Source: Legionella sp. W10-070 (lineage in GTDB: Bacteria; Pseudomonadota; Gammaproteobacteria; Legionellales; Legionellaceae). Taken from it: a stretch of 64,000 bases of DNA. Where the stretch lies: the NCBI RefSeq assembly GCF_900640175.1, contig NZ_CAAAJC010000011.1:40232-104231 (forward strand). Reading direction: 5' to 3'. Shown here piece after piece: positions 55,246 to 64,000 of this stretch (its first letter is position 1; the number at the start of each line of letters is the position of its first letter). The position numbers were made by a program, and so were the translations under genes. Under the pieces are notes generated by a model. It was not told where the DNA came from. It made no database searches and worked only from the letters and a program-made list of their open reading frames with translations.

Positions 55246-57360
55246 GTGATAGAACTTCTTTTTTCTACCAGCCTTTTCCTTAGCGCATTTTTGCTCTTTG
55301 CTATTCAGCCAATGGTGGCAAAGGCATTGTTGCCTGTTTTTGGAGGAACACCAGCAGTATGGACTGTATGCATGCTTTTTTTTCAATCCTTATTATTGGT
55401 TGCCTATGGTTATGCCTGGTTACTCAGTCGTATTCCTGATTCATTGACTTGGCGGCTGTCGCATAGTTTTTTTGTCCTGCTGAGCCTGTTTGTTTTACCG
55501 CTTGGTTTTTCTCCTGCATTTATAGGGGAAGGAACGCCTGAGTTGGTAATCCTGGGTTATTTGCTACGGCATTTGGGATTACCTTTGTTGATAGTTGGAG
55601 CTTCAGCACCGCTACTGCAATTTGCTTATAGCCACACGAAGGGTAAGCAGGCCCATGATCCTTATTTTTTGTACGTGGCAAGTAATCTTGGCAGTTTATT
55701 GGCCTTAGCCGCTTATCCCTGGTTAATCGAACGTTATATTGGCTTAAGTAAGCAGTTTTATTACTGGAATTTTATTTTTGGAGTTTATGTTATCTTACTG
55801 GCGGTTGTCTTTTTTGCCTTTTCCTACCGGCATTTACAGAAAACCACAATCAAGACAACGCAATTGGACTGGTTAGTGATTTTAAAGTGGATTGGTTATA
55901 GTTTTATTCCTTGCAGCTTAATGTTAAGTGTTACTTCGTTTATATCTACTGATATTGCCGCGACGCCTTTATTCTGGGTTATTCCTTTAGCGCTTTATTT
56001 GCTTTCATTTGTGATTACTTTTGCCAAACGGCCGTTGATTTCTCATGAATGGATTGAGCGAAATGCTTTATTTTTTATTATTTTTCCAATTCTTGGTTTT
56101 ATTTTTAACTCAAATTCCATACAAGCTTGGCAGCTAATCATTTTCCACCTGCTAAATTTTTTTGTATTAGCCTTATTGTGTCATGGGCATTTAGTCAATA
56201 CGCGACCTCCTTCCGGACAACTCACTATTTTTTATCTCTCCCTGGCTTTTGGAGGAATGCTGGCCGGTTTATTCAATGGACTTATTGCCCCAAGGCTTTT
56301 TAATGCTGTCTATGAGTATCCCCTGGTACTGGCGTTGGCAACACTGTGTATTCCTTTATTTAAACAAAAAGGCTTGAGGATGATGCCTTTGCTGGTACTG
56401 GCAGTGTTGCTGGTCAATTATTATTTACCCAATCAAGGTGGGTTAATCCTGATAAAAAAATACAAAATTGCCGAGGTTCTGGCGCTGTGTCTGGCTCTTC
56501 TTTGGGCACGAAATAGTATTGGTTTATTTGTTGGTGTGAGTATTTTATTTTTTTACCTGTTTTCTCCCTGGTTTAAAGGAACCCAGGTTATTCTCCAGCA
56601 ACGTAATTTTTACGGGGTGAAGCAAGTTTTTTCTTTGGCAGGAACGAATGTTTTAATGAGCCAGAATACGGTTCATGGTTTTCAACTGCAGCAACCAGAA
56701 GCTTCTCTGGATGGGGCAATGGCTTATTATGCGCCTGTACTGGCCGTGGTGCAGCAGTTGCAACGTCTTCATCAGCCGTTGCGCTCCATTATTCTGGGAT
56801 TAGGTACAGGAATGATGGCTTGCCAATATCAAAAAGGTGATCAGGTGAAGATGATTGATATTGATGAGCAAGTTATCTGGATTGCGAGTAAAAGCGGATT
56901 ATTCAGTTACCTGCGGGATTGCCCGGCGCAAGTCTCCCTGATTGAAGGTGATGGGCGCATGGTGTTGCATGATGGCGCTGATGCAGGGGCAGAATTATTG
57001 ATAGTTGATGCATTTTCTTCTGATGCTATACCCATGCACCTGCTAACATTGGAAGCGTTCCAATTATATCAACAGAAAATCACTCCGGATGGTGTCATCC
57101 TGGTGCACATCAGTAATCGTCATTTAAGGCTGTTACCGGTTTTAACCGCAGCCGGCCGTCAACTTGATTTAATTGTCTTGCATAAGTTCCATTCTGCTGA
57201 TAACAAGAAAGGGCAGTTGGCTTCTGAGTGGGTATTACTGACGGCCAATCAACCACTGGCTTTGACATTAATGCGTGAGGAAGGATGGCATTTTGTGGCT
57301 GAAGGTAAAACTATTTTATGGACTGATGACTATTCTAACTTAATCCCATTGCTGAAATAG
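55246..57360 (+). CDS. Membrane protein with C-terminal spermidine-synthase-like domain
   Basis: 704 residues: about 12-14 hydrophobic segments (1-430) followed by a Rossmann methyltransferase-like domain (about 480-700) of the spermidine synthase type: SIILGLGTGMMACQYQ (motif I), MIDIDEQVIWIA, EGDGRMVLHDG and LLIVDAFSSDAIPMHLLT. The fused membrane/spermidine-synthase-like layout is widespread, but aminopropyl transfer has not been shown for most. Begins with GTG at 55246; no strong ribosome binding site is seen. It is followed at 46 bases by the F-box gene. Confidence 0.85.
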   Translation: MIELLFSTSLFLSAFLLFAIQPMVAKALLPVFGGTPAVWTVCMLFFQSLLLVAYGYAWLLSRIPDSLTWRLSHSFFVLLSLFVLPLGFSPAFIGEGTPELVILGYLLRHLGLPLLIVGASAPLLQFAYSHTKGKQAHDPYFLYVASNLGSLLALAAYPWLIERYIGLSKQFYYWNFIFGVYVILLAVVFFAFSYRHLQKTTIKTTQLDWLVILKWIGYSFIPCSLMLSVTSFISTDIAATPLFWVIPLALYLLSFVITFAKRPLISHEWIERNALFFIIFPILGFIFNSNSIQAWQLIIFHLLNFFVLALLCHGHLVNTRPPSGQLTIFYLSLAFGGMLAGLFNGLIAPRLFNAVYEYPLVLALATLCIPLFKQKGLRMMPLLVLAVLLVNYYLPNQGGLILIKKYKIAEVLALCLALLWARNSIGLFVGVSILFFYLFSPWFKGTQVILQQRNFYGVKQVFSLAGTNVLMSQNTVHGFQLQQPEASLDGAMAYYAPVLAVVQQLQRLHQPLRSIILGLGTGMMACQYQKGDQVKMIDIDEQVIWIASKSGLFSYLRDCPAQVSLIEGDGRMVLHDGADAGAELLIVDAFSSDAIPMHLLTLEAFQLYQQKITPDGVILVHISNRHLRLLPVLTAAGRQLDLIVLHKFHSADNKKGQLASEWVLLTANQPLALTLMREEGWHFVAEGKTILWTDDYSNLIPLLK

Positions 57361-57406
57361 TAAGGAACATGACAGCTTTAAGCGATTTTTTTAGGAGGAA
57401 AAAGAG

Positions 57407-58033
57407 ATGGGCTTTGAAAAACTGGACAAAGATAGTTTATTTAAGCTATTTGGCTTTCTTTCCAGAAGCCAATTGCAGAATTTAAAAGGGACAAACAAGC
57501 CTCTCAGAAAGGCAATAGAAGAGTTTATACTCACCTCAGAGAAAATCGAACCTTCAACTTTTTTTTATGTCGGCAAGCCGTTTAATCTACCATCTGAACC
57601 ATTTTGGCAAAGGAAAGTTAATTCTCATATCCCATCTTTTCCATTTCCGCGAGGATTTCCTGAGCTAATCCACAAGTCGTATAAAAGTGATGAAAAAGAG
57701 GTAAGACTCTTTAAAAAATATGCTGACGCTTACAATTATGTGTGTTCTCTTAGGCATAAGGATCTAAAATTGAGTGTGGAAAAAGGAGGATGGTATAACC
57801 CTCCTGTTATTCCTGTCTTTGAAGTCAATTTTTCGGGTAAGAATGTCAAAGAAATTACGTTTAGTTCCACCGGCAATAAAATTCACTGCCTGATTGCAGA
57901 CGCAAAGGAAGTTATCCCTTTTCGTGCTTATTGGAATACATTTTCTTTCATGGAGATAAGAGAGGAACTTTTACTACAAATCGATAAAGAGAAAGAGGGC
58001 TGTCAGACGAATAAATTCTGTTCTATTATTTAA
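57407..58033 (+). CDS. F-box protein with C-terminal CaaX box, candidate Dot/Icm effector
   Basis: 208 residues. Residues 5-40 (KLDKDSLFKLFGFLSRSQLQ and following NLKGTNKPLRKAIEEF) match the F-box, the eukaryotic motif that binds Skp1 in SCF ubiquitin ligases. The last four residues are CSII (Cys205), a CaaX prenylation box of the kind geranylgeranylated when the last residue is Ile or Leu. The Legionella effector AnkB has the same two features, F-box and CaaX, with ankyrin repeats between; here a mixed domain of about 150 residues (YADAYNYVCSLRHKDL; YNPPVIPVFEVNF) takes their place. AGGAGG lies before the ATG. Overlaps the convergent gene by 8 bases. Not seen in free-living relatives; host-directed use is inference from these motifs. 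Confidence 0.8.
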   Translation: MGFEKLDKDSLFKLFGFLSRSQLQNLKGTNKPLRKAIEEFILTSEKIEPSTFFYVGKPFNLPSEPFWQRKVNSHIPSFPFPRGFPELIHKSYKSDEKEVRLFKKYADAYNYVCSLRHKDLKLSVEKGGWYNPPVIPVFEVNFSGKNVKEITFSSTGNKIHCLIADAKEVIPFRAYWNTFSFMEIREELLLQIDKEKEGCQTNKFCSII

Positions 58034-59228
58034 AATTACATACAGACTTTCTAGATGAGAGGGAGAATTCCTTGATATTATATTTCACTACTTCTTTCAA
58101 TGAACGGGTTTCTTCAAAAACTTTCCTTTGCCGCTCGGAACTGGTTCCGGATTGAAGAATAGTCTCGAGGGCTGCAAAATAATGGAAGTAGTCGAGTTGT
58201 CTAACATAAGGTTGCAGCTTTTCAATCCACTCATCAAGGTCATCGCGCATTAATTTTAACTTTCCGTCAGTATTAATTACTAATTCGGCATCCAGGCCAT
58301 AACGAATTGCCCGCCATTTGTTTTCTCGTGAAAGCCAATAAGGAGGACAGGTAACGGATTCAAGCCAGCTGCCGTTATCTGTAAACCAATGGGCCAGTGT
58401 ATGGATGAAGGCAACTATAGCAAATGTTTCAGCCAGGGTCGCTGCACCATCACAAACACGAATTTCCAGGGTGCCAAATCCAGGGCTCGGTCTAAGATCC
58501 CACCATAGATCTTTAATTGACTTGATAGAGCCGCAAGCCCTTAACGTATAATACAAATGCTCGAAATCCTGCCATTTGCTAACATGATAGGGTTGGCCTG
58601 CCGTTGGTAATGCTTCATACGTGGTCGGCCGGCATGAGGCAAGGCCTGTGTCAATTCCTTGCCAGAAAGGAGAACTGGAAGATAAGGCTAAAAGGTGGGG
58701 TAAAAAATACATAAAGAAATTGTTAAAACGAATGCAATCCTCCCCGCTTGCCATTCCCAAATGAACATGCAGTCCATACACTCCCATACGGCGTGTGAGC
58801 CATTGGTTGCGATCAATTAACTCCAGATAGCGGTCTGTGGGGGAGATAATCCAGTCCGCATATTTTGAAAATGGATGAGAACCTGTGGCAGCAAACAATA
58901 GATCTAATTTTTGTGTTTCATACTGTAGACTGGCCAGGGTTTCTTGCAAGTCTATTTCTGCTTCTTGCACGTTGTCGCATTTCCCAGTATTAAGCTCGAT
59001 GGTGCTTAAGTAGAACTCTGGTTTTACTTTGTTGCTATGAGCCATAATCTTTAACACTTCTTCTGCACAAGAGGATAAATTGTAGTTTTCAGGATTGATT
59101 AATTGCAGCTCAATTTCGACACCTAAGGTAAGTACCCCGTTACTGTGGAAAGAGATTTCGTTATCGGCAAATAAAGGTTCAGATGGTGATATTGTGTTTG
59201 CCAGAGATTCAGTTACTTCTTTTTGCAT
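58026..59228 (-). CDS. GCS2-family carboxylate-amine ligase (YbdK-like)
   Basis: Glutamate-cysteine ligase-related ATP-dependent ligase, cytosolic. Family segments: LTLGVEIELQLIN (the Glu metal site, about 35-47 from the chosen start), YGLHVHLGM, SPFWQGIDTGLASCRP, and FGTLEIRVCDGAATLAE. About 400 residues. The frame extends to an ATG at 59309, 27 codons further; the Met at 59228 (MQKEVTES) is a better match to family length though its AAGGA lies about 11 bases off. Function may be gamma-glutamyl ligation to an amine rather than glutathione synthesis. Confidence 0.88.
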   Translation of the reverse strand: MQKEVTESLANTISPSEPLFADNEISFHSNGVLTLGVEIELQLINPENYNLSSCAEEVLKIMAHSNKVKPEFYLSTIELNTGKCDNVQEAEIDLQETLASLQYETQKLDLLFAATGSHPFSKYADWIISPTDRYLELIDRNQWLTRRMGVYGLHVHLGMASGEDCIRFNNFFMYFLPHLLALSSSSPFWQGIDTGLASCRPTTYEALPTAGQPYHVSKWQDFEHLYYTLRACGSIKSIKDLWWDLRPSPGFGTLEIRVCDGAATLAETFAIVAFIHTLAHWFTDNGSWLESVTCPPYWLSRENKWRAIRYGLDAELVINTDGKLKLMRDDLDEWIEKLQPYVRQLDYFHYFAALETILQSGTSSERQRKVFEETRSLKEVVKYNIKEFSLSSRKSVCNFK

Positions 59229-59533
59229 GATATTTATAATCCTTCTATATGTCGCATTCTCAGAGGCGTAACTAGCTGTAACATAATCCTGAAGCCACAC
59301 GTCAAGCATTTATTCTTGCTAATATGACTAACTTAATACAAAAATTACTTCATGTCATATAATTAACATCCTGTGAGAGGGGTAACTGGGTTAATTTAAA
59401 GCACATCACTATTGATTCAACGATTATGCCATTGATTAATTATTAAACGAATAATGAGAGCAGGTTTTTCTGGATGAATGCCAGTTAACTATTTGCTAGA
59501 ATAGGCCCTGTCATAATGTTCGTGAGATAATGA

Positions 59534-60424
59534 ATGATTCATACTCTGGATGCAGAAAAACTTGATTCTTTAAATGAGGTTGATCAGCAAAAAGCACTGG
59601 TTTCATTGGAATCGGGTAAAGTAATTTATCTTCCTTCTTATTCATTTACGCTGCAGCCTGATGAGAAAGACCGATTGTTTTCGGATAATCTGCTGGATAG
59701 CAAGCATAAAAATCTCAGTTTTGATTATCGTACCGGCCGGTTGGGGGGTATTCAGTCTGAGGGGCAAACTACCTCAGCGAATATGTTGAAAGCCCTGATG
59801 CAACGCTATGCTGAGTTTGCCAAACACCTGGCAGCTACGGTTTTTCCTGAGTATCAGGATTCCTTGCTTTGGGGAAGAACCAGTTACCGCCCAGCGGAAA
59901 TAAAGGGGCGTAGCAGTTCAAAGCGTAAGGATGATACCCGGTTGCATGTTGATTCTTTCCCCTCAACGCCAGTGAATGGCCAGCGAATACTGCGTATTTT
60001 TTGTAACATAAATCCTGATGACAAGCCCCGGGTCTGGCATTTGGGTGAGTCGTTTGACAAAGTGATGGAGCGTTTTGCAACTTCTATTCCGGCTTATAAC
60101 CGTACTGTCGCCAAATTTCTATATTGGATGAGGGCAACAAAATCACTTCGTTCACCCTATGATCATTATCAGCTTAATTTGCATGATAAAATGAAACTGG
60201 ACGATGAATATCAACAGTCCGTTGATAAGCAGCGTGTTGAATTCAAACCGCAAAGTACATGGATAGTGTTTACTGATCAAGTCTCCCATGCGGCGTTAAG
60301 CGGCCAGTTTTTATTGGAACAAACCTTTTATTTACCGGTTGAAGCGATGATGGATCCGGCACTTTCTCCCTTAAAGTATTGGGAGAACAACAAAGCAGCT
60401 TCCTTTGTCGGCTACCTTAGTTGA
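59534..60424 (+). CDS. Kdo hydroxylase-family protein
   Basis: Iron/2-oxoglutarate-dependent dioxygenase of the Kdo 3-hydroxylase (KdoO) family that turns Kdo into Ko in LPS. 296 residues. The iron motif HVD lies in RLHVDSFPSTPVNG (about 137-150) and a distal His near residue 255 (DQVSHAALSG). The dRTxxxxFNxNP-type arginine is seen in QRILRIFCNINPDD (about 152-165). No membrane segment. Links to kdsB only in pathway. A REP-like repeat follows the stop. Confidence 0.85.
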   Translation: MIHTLDAEKLDSLNEVDQQKALVSLESGKVIYLPSYSFTLQPDEKDRLFSDNLLDSKHKNLSFDYRTGRLGGIQSEGQTTSANMLKALMQRYAEFAKHLAATVFPEYQDSLLWGRTSYRPAEIKGRSSSKRKDDTRLHVDSFPSTPVNGQRILRIFCNINPDDKPRVWHLGESFDKVMERFATSIPAYNRTVAKFLYWMRATKSLRSPYDHYQLNLHDKMKLDDEYQQSVDKQRVEFKPQSTWIVFTDQVSHAALSGQFLLEQTFYLPVEAMMDPALSPLKYWENNKAASFVGYLS

Positions 60425-60443
60425 TGATGCGGCTAAGAAATTT

Positions 60444-60535
60444 GTAGCCCGGATGAAGCGCCAGCGAAATCCGGGATCGGAGCTTGATAATAAACACATG
60501 CCCCCGCGGACTACCATTGATTACCAACCGCAGCC
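60444..60535 (+). repeat. Palindrome-forming interspersed repeat, copy 3
   Basis: GTAGCCCGGATGAAGCGCC, then AGCGAAATCCGGGATCGGAG, and a tail ATTACCAACCGCAGCCC. Similar to 50062 and to the inverted arm of 54485-54578. It lies between the Kdo hydroxylase stop and prfB. Confidence 0.65.
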
Positions 60536-60614
60536 CGGCATTTCGCTATATCTAGTCAGCAATTCGCTTTCGCTGTACAATAATGCGCTTAGTAAAAAAC
60601 GCAACGGGAACCTC

Positions 60615-61722
60615 ATGTTGGAAGTAAATCAAATCAATCTTGCTTTAGCTGATTTGGATAAGCGTACCGCAGCGCTTAGGGGGTATCTTTAACTTCGATC
60701 AGAAGCGTGAGCGGTTGGAAGAAGTTATTCGTGAGTTGGAGTCTTCTGAAGTTTGGAATCACCCCGAGCAGGCGCAGGCACTAGGGCGAGAACGCGCTCA
60801 ATTGGAAGCGGTTGTTAATCAATTAGAGCAAATAAGCCAATCTATTGCTGAATTGTCTGAACTTTTTGAACTCGCTCGTTCTGAGAATGACGATAGTGCT
60901 ATTTCCGATGTAGCACAAGAGGTAAATGCAATAGAACAACGGGTTGCTGGTCTGGAATTCCGGCGGATGTTCGCCGGGAAGATGGACAATGCAAATGCCT
61001 ACTTGGATATTCAGGCAGGCTCAGGCGGCACTGAGGCACAAGACTGGGCTGAAATGTTACTGAGGATGTACTTGCGTTGGGGGGAGCAACATGGCTTTAC
61101 TACCGAGCTAGTAGAATGTTCAGCGGGTGAGGTTGCCGGTATTAAGAGTGCTACCATTCATTTTACTGGCGAATATGCTTACGGTTGGCTACGTACTGAA
61201 ACAGGTGTCCATCGTTTAGTGCGGAAATCTCCTTTTGATTCAGGAAATCGCCGCCATACTTCGTTTGCGGCTGTTTTTGTTTCACCGGAAGTAGACGATG
61301 ACATAGAGATTGAAATTAATCCGGCTGATTTGCGCATAGATACCTATCGTGCTTCTGGCGCAGGCGGGCAGCATGTTAACCGTACCGACTCAGCGGTACG
61401 AATTACTCATATGCCGAGTGGCATTGTTGTGCAGTGTCAGACTGATAGAAGCCAGCATAAAAACAAAGATCATGCGATGAAGCAATTACGTGCCAAATTG
61501 TATGAAATGGAAATACAGAAGAAAAATGCTGCCCAGCAGGCTTTAGAAGCCAACAAATCAGATATCGGCTGGGGATCGCAGATTCGTTCCTATGTACTGG
61601 ACCAGTCGCGAATTAAAGACTTGCGTACAGGCGTTGAAACCAGCAATACACAGGCGGTTCTAGATGGGGATTTAGACCAATTTATCGAGGCCAGTTTAAA
61701 GGCAGGAGTAGGGGAAGTATGA
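60615..61722 (+). CDS. prfB: Peptide chain release factor 2, made by programmed +1 frameshift
   Basis: Terminates translation at UGA and UAA. The first 25 codons run from the ATG at 60615 ([16 protein letters not shown]) to CTT (60687-60689) and a stop TAA (60690-60692); the +1 frame from 60691 continues [12 protein letters not shown] to 61722. Total about 368 residues, the usual length. Motifs: [12 protein letters not shown] with the SPF anticodon-like tripeptide and [12 protein letters not shown] with GGQ. GGGA lies before the ATG. Overlaps lysS by 4 bases (ATGA). Confidence 0.95.
60678..60693 (+). promoter_or_regulatory. RF2 programmed frameshift site, with UAA
   Basis: AGGGGGTATCTTTAAC: an internal Shine-Dalgarno-like AGGGGG, a spacer codon, CTT, then TAA. 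The order and spacing equal the known prfB frameshift signal, but the stop is TAA where nearly all described sites have TGA. Confidence 0.88.
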
Positions 61723-63209
61723 CAGAAGAACATCATCTGGATGAAAGTGAAGTTTATCAGATTCGCAAGCAAAAACTCGCTGATTTACGTAACGAAGGAT
61801 TCAATTTTCCCAATCAGTTTCGTCGTCATAATTTAGCGATGGACTTGCTCGATGAGTACGCACAGATTGCCAAAGAAAATCTGGCCGAACAGCATATAAA
61901 AGTTGCTGTGGCAGGCCGTATTGTTTTACGCCGCATTATGGGGAAGGCCAGCTTTTTCCATATCCAGGATGTTTCTGGCCGCATACAAATCTATGCACGT
62001 CAGAACGAATTGCCCGAACTCTATGAACAATTTAAACATTGGGACTTGGGTGATATTGTTGGTGTCCGTGGCGAGTTATTTAAAACCAATACGGGGGAGT
62101 TAACTGTCAATGCAGAACACCTGGAGTTATTGACTAAATCCTTGCGCCCCTTGCCAGATAAATTTCATGGTTTGGCTGATCAGGAAATGCGTTATCGCAA
62201 ACGTTATGTCGATTTGATTGCCAATGAGGAAAGCCGCCATACTTTTTTGCTACGTTCAAGGTTAATTACCGCCATTCGGCAGTTTATGGATGACCATCAG
62301 TTTCTGGAAGTAGAAACCCCCATGATGCATCCGATACCAGGTGGCGCATTGGCTCGTCCTTTTGTCACTCACCATAATACCCTGGATATGGAAATGTTTC
62401 TGCGAATCGCGCCTGAGCTTTATCTGAAGCGTCTGGTCGTTGGAGGGTTTGAGCGGGTTTATGAAATTAACCGTAACTTCCGAAACGAAGGCATTTCCAC
62501 TCGCCATAATCCGGAATTTACAATGGTTGAGTTCTATCAGGCCTATGCGGATTATGAAAATTTAATGGATGTTACTGAACAGTTATTGCATTATTTATGC
62601 GATAAGGTGTTGGGGACACGACAAGTTGAGTACCAGGGGCAATTAATTGATTTTTCAAAACCTTTTGCTCGTATGAGTGTTAAGGATGCTGTGCTGCATT
62701 ATCATCCTGATATGAATTCCGGGGCGCTTGAGACAATTGATGGTTGTCGGACTTTACTTGATAGCTTAAAAATAGCTTATAAGTCAATGGACGGATTAGG
62801 CAAATTGCAGATGCTTATATTTGAAGAAACAGTTGAGCATTTATTAATTCAACCGACCTTCATAACAGCATACCCCACAGAGGTTTCTCCTTTGGCAAGA
62901 CGTAATGATACAAATCCAGAGGTTACTGATCGATTTGAATTTTTTATCGCTGGCCGAGAAATTGCCAATGGTTTTTCTGAGCTTAATGATGCCCAGGATC
63001 AGGCCGAACGTTTTCAAAGGCAGGTGGCTGAGAAGGATGCTGGTGATTTGGAGGCCATGCATTTTGATAGTGATTATATTGAAGCGTTGGAATATGGTAT
63101 GCCGCCCACAGCAGGTGAGGGAATAGGAGTAGACAGGTTAGTGATGTTATTTACTAATTCTCCATCAATAAGAGATGTCATTCTGTTTCCTCATTTGCGA
63201 CAAGTTTAA
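61719..63209 (+). CDS. lysS: Lysyl-tRNA synthetase (class II)
   Basis: 496 residues. N-terminal OB-fold anticodon domain (about 55-150: [20 protein letters not shown]) and class II catalytic domain with motif 2 [20 protein letters not shown] (about 254-273) and motif 3 [22 protein letters not shown] (about 467-488). Start at 61719 lies inside the prfB stop overlap. The prfB-lysS order is conserved across gammaproteobacteria. Confidence 0.97.
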   Translation: MTEEHHLDESEVYQIRKQKLADLRNEGFNFPNQFRRHNLAMDLLDEYAQIAKENLAEQHIKVAVAGRIVLRRIMGKASFFHIQDVSGRIQIYARQNELPELYEQFKHWDLGDIVGVRGELFKTNTGELTVNAEHLELLTKSLRPLPDKFHGLADQEMRYRKRYVDLIANEESRHTFLLRSRLITAIRQFMDDHQFLEVETPMMHPIPGGALARPFVTHHNTLDMEMFLRIAPELYLKRLVVGGFERVYEINRNFRNEGISTRHNPEFTMVEFYQAYADYENLMDVTEQLLHYLCDKVLGTRQVEYQGQLIDFSKPFARMSVKDAVLHYHPDMNSGALETIDGCRTLLDSLKIAYKSMDGLGKLQMLIFEETVEHLLIQPTFITAYPTEVSPLARRNDTNPEVTDRFEFFIAGREIANGFSELNDAQDQAERFQRQVAEKDAGDLEAMHFDSDYIEALEYGMPPTAGEGIGVDRLVMLFTNSPSIRDVILFPHLRQV

Positions 63210-63233
63210 GGTTTGGATCACCTGAAGTCTAAT

Positions 63234-63323
63234 ATGTCTGATTATAAGTCAATAGAGGTGAAGGAAGAGGCATTAGGGAATAAGTCTTCTTTTTATAATT
63301 TAAGCAAGATGTGGCGCAATTGA
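63234..63323 (+). pseudogene. Short open frame, possible gene remnant
   Basis: 29 codons (MSDYKSIEVKEEALGNK and on) in an otherwise non-coding stretch after lysS. There is no proper ribosome binding site; the frame ends early. It may be the 5' end of a lost gene. Nothing else supports it. Confidence 0.2.
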
Positions 63324-63518
63324 TATTACCTTAATATTTATTGGTTAAACTTCAATGCGCACACTTGTTTAAGAACATTGAAAAGTTAGCTGAGTGATTT
63401 TTATAGAAACAAATGCCTGCTTGATAGATTCTCCTATGCAGATTTGATTACCCCTCATTCCAGACAGAGGGAATGACGCTTCCCTGTCATGTGAAACTGA
63501 AAATTCATTAGCGATGGG

Positions 63519-63561
63519 TATATCTCCTTATCTATAATAAATTTATAGATAAGGAGATATA
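63519..63561. repeat. 19-base-pair perfect hairpin containing a ribosome binding site
   Basis: 63519-63537 and 63543-63561 are exact complements around a 5-base loop. The right arm contains AAGGAG (63551-63556), the ribosome binding site of the ORF that begins at 63564. Confidence 0.85.
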
Positions 63562-63563
63562 AA

Positions 63564-63710
63564 ATGGATATTGAAAATAAATTAGAAGAGATTCTTATAC
63601 TGCTTCGAGGCATAGAATATAAGATTGATGAATTTATGTCGCAACTTGATAATATTGAAAGTCTGTTAGATGAGCGGTTTGATGAGTTATTAAATAGAAA
63701 TAAGGAATAA
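63564..63710 (+). CDS. 48-residue acidic helical protein, translation likely masked by a hairpin
   Basis: Starts with ATG seven bases after AAGGAG. The product, MDIENKLEEILILLRGIEYK and on, has a regular hydrophobic heptad pattern (Leu/Ile at i, i+3/4) and is acidic; it could form a short coiled coil. The AAGGAG is inside the 19-base-pair hairpin just upstream. No homologue recognised; a toxin-antitoxin-like or regulated small protein are possibilities only. Real gene status is uncertain. Confidence 0.5.
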   Translation: MDIENKLEEILILLRGIEYKIDEFMSQLDNIESLLDERFDELLNRNKE

Positions 63711-64000
63711 ATTTTAAAATTTATTCTGTTTTTATCTTTTTTCAGGCAAAAAATAATTTGGGTATAGTTGGCCAATATTTATTCCCTACAAATTTCTGGT
63801 ATCTCCCCAAATTTATCATCCAGGATCCCAACTTGTCGAAGATAGAAGCGAATATCCAGAAACAAGATGGTTGGTGTCGCTAGATGGTTTGGTAAGTTTT
63901 AAGAATAAAAGTGAATGAATTTTTTTGATTTTAAATTATTAAAAAAGTATCCTAATTTGCAGTGGTTTTTTAATATTAAATTAACCTATAGGATGCTGGC
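63711..64000. other. AT-rich right end without a supported gene
   Basis: One plus-strand frame between about 63754 and 63915 reads openly without a start codon (ending LVSLDGLVSFKNKSE), which could be a remnant. Beyond that only AT-rich sequence is visible up to the window edge. Confidence 0.35.

Noticed and set aside
60405..60692. 95-codon open frame ending at the prfB frameshift stop
   Set aside because: Only its last 25 codons (from 60615) are real, as the leader of prfB; the upstream part runs through a REP-like repeat and has no family-like sequence.
63328..63346. CTTAATATT, a perfect PmrA half-site
   Set aside because: No second half-site at the right distance and no convincing gene downstream.

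Overview
The window is a 64 kb piece of a gammaproteobacterial chromosome that reads as Legionella. AT-rich housekeeping genes of gammaproteobacterial type alternate with orphan genes that look like Dot/Icm-translocated effectors: a long coiled-coil protein, a BspA-type leucine-rich-repeat protein, an F-box protein ending in a CaaX box, and others with acidic C-terminal tails. A secreted IcmL/DotI-like protein and three tandem motifs resembling Legionella PmrA boxes in front of orphan genes fit the same picture. The genus call is inference from gene content. I cannot name the species.

Layout, left half. kdsB is cut by the left edge. A PmrA-box coiled-coil orphan follows, then pheA overlapping an APC permease, yjbQ-bolA, tolC-pcm, the threonine pair kbl-tdh, ettA, an L,D-transpeptidase lipoprotein, a FadL-type porin and the IcmL-like protein. 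Next come hutG, divergent from an SDR gene and hutI (no hutH or hutU here), a DUF3298 protein, an OPT transporter, a DUF4286 protein, a CPC-motif P-type ATPase, valS, and an RND pump with its membrane fusion protein.

Layout, right half. The run glyA-nrdR-nusB-thiL leads through a mobile-looking repeat to pgpA and an AI-2E permease. Then come a small orphan, a solute-binding protein, a PmrA-box orphan, glnE converging on rimO, the LRR gene, and a second PmrA-box orphan whose frame is broken by a single TAG. dsbD, groESL behind a sigma-32 promoter, a PRC-barrel protein, a YqjD/YqjE-like envelope cluster and dps follow. After a gene-free nest of palindromic elements come a membrane spermidine-synthase-like protein, the F-box/CaaX protein, a GCS2 carboxylate-amine ligase, a Kdo hydroxylase, and prfB (programmed frameshift at UAA) with lysS. 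The right end is a degraded-looking stretch holding a 48-codon ORF whose ribosome binding site lies inside a perfect hairpin.

Together the genes cover envelope and LPS chemistry (kdsB, Kdo hydroxylase, L,D-transpeptidase, pgpA, dsbD), amino acid use typical of Legionella (kbl/tdh, hut, pheA, permeases, glyA, glnE), efflux (tolC, RND), stress proteins (groESL, dps), and a scatter of probable host-directed proteins. The most novel-looking items are the F-box/CaaX protein, the three PmrA-box orphans, the UAA frameshift site in prfB, the family of terminal-inverted-repeat elements, and the hairpin-masked small ORF.
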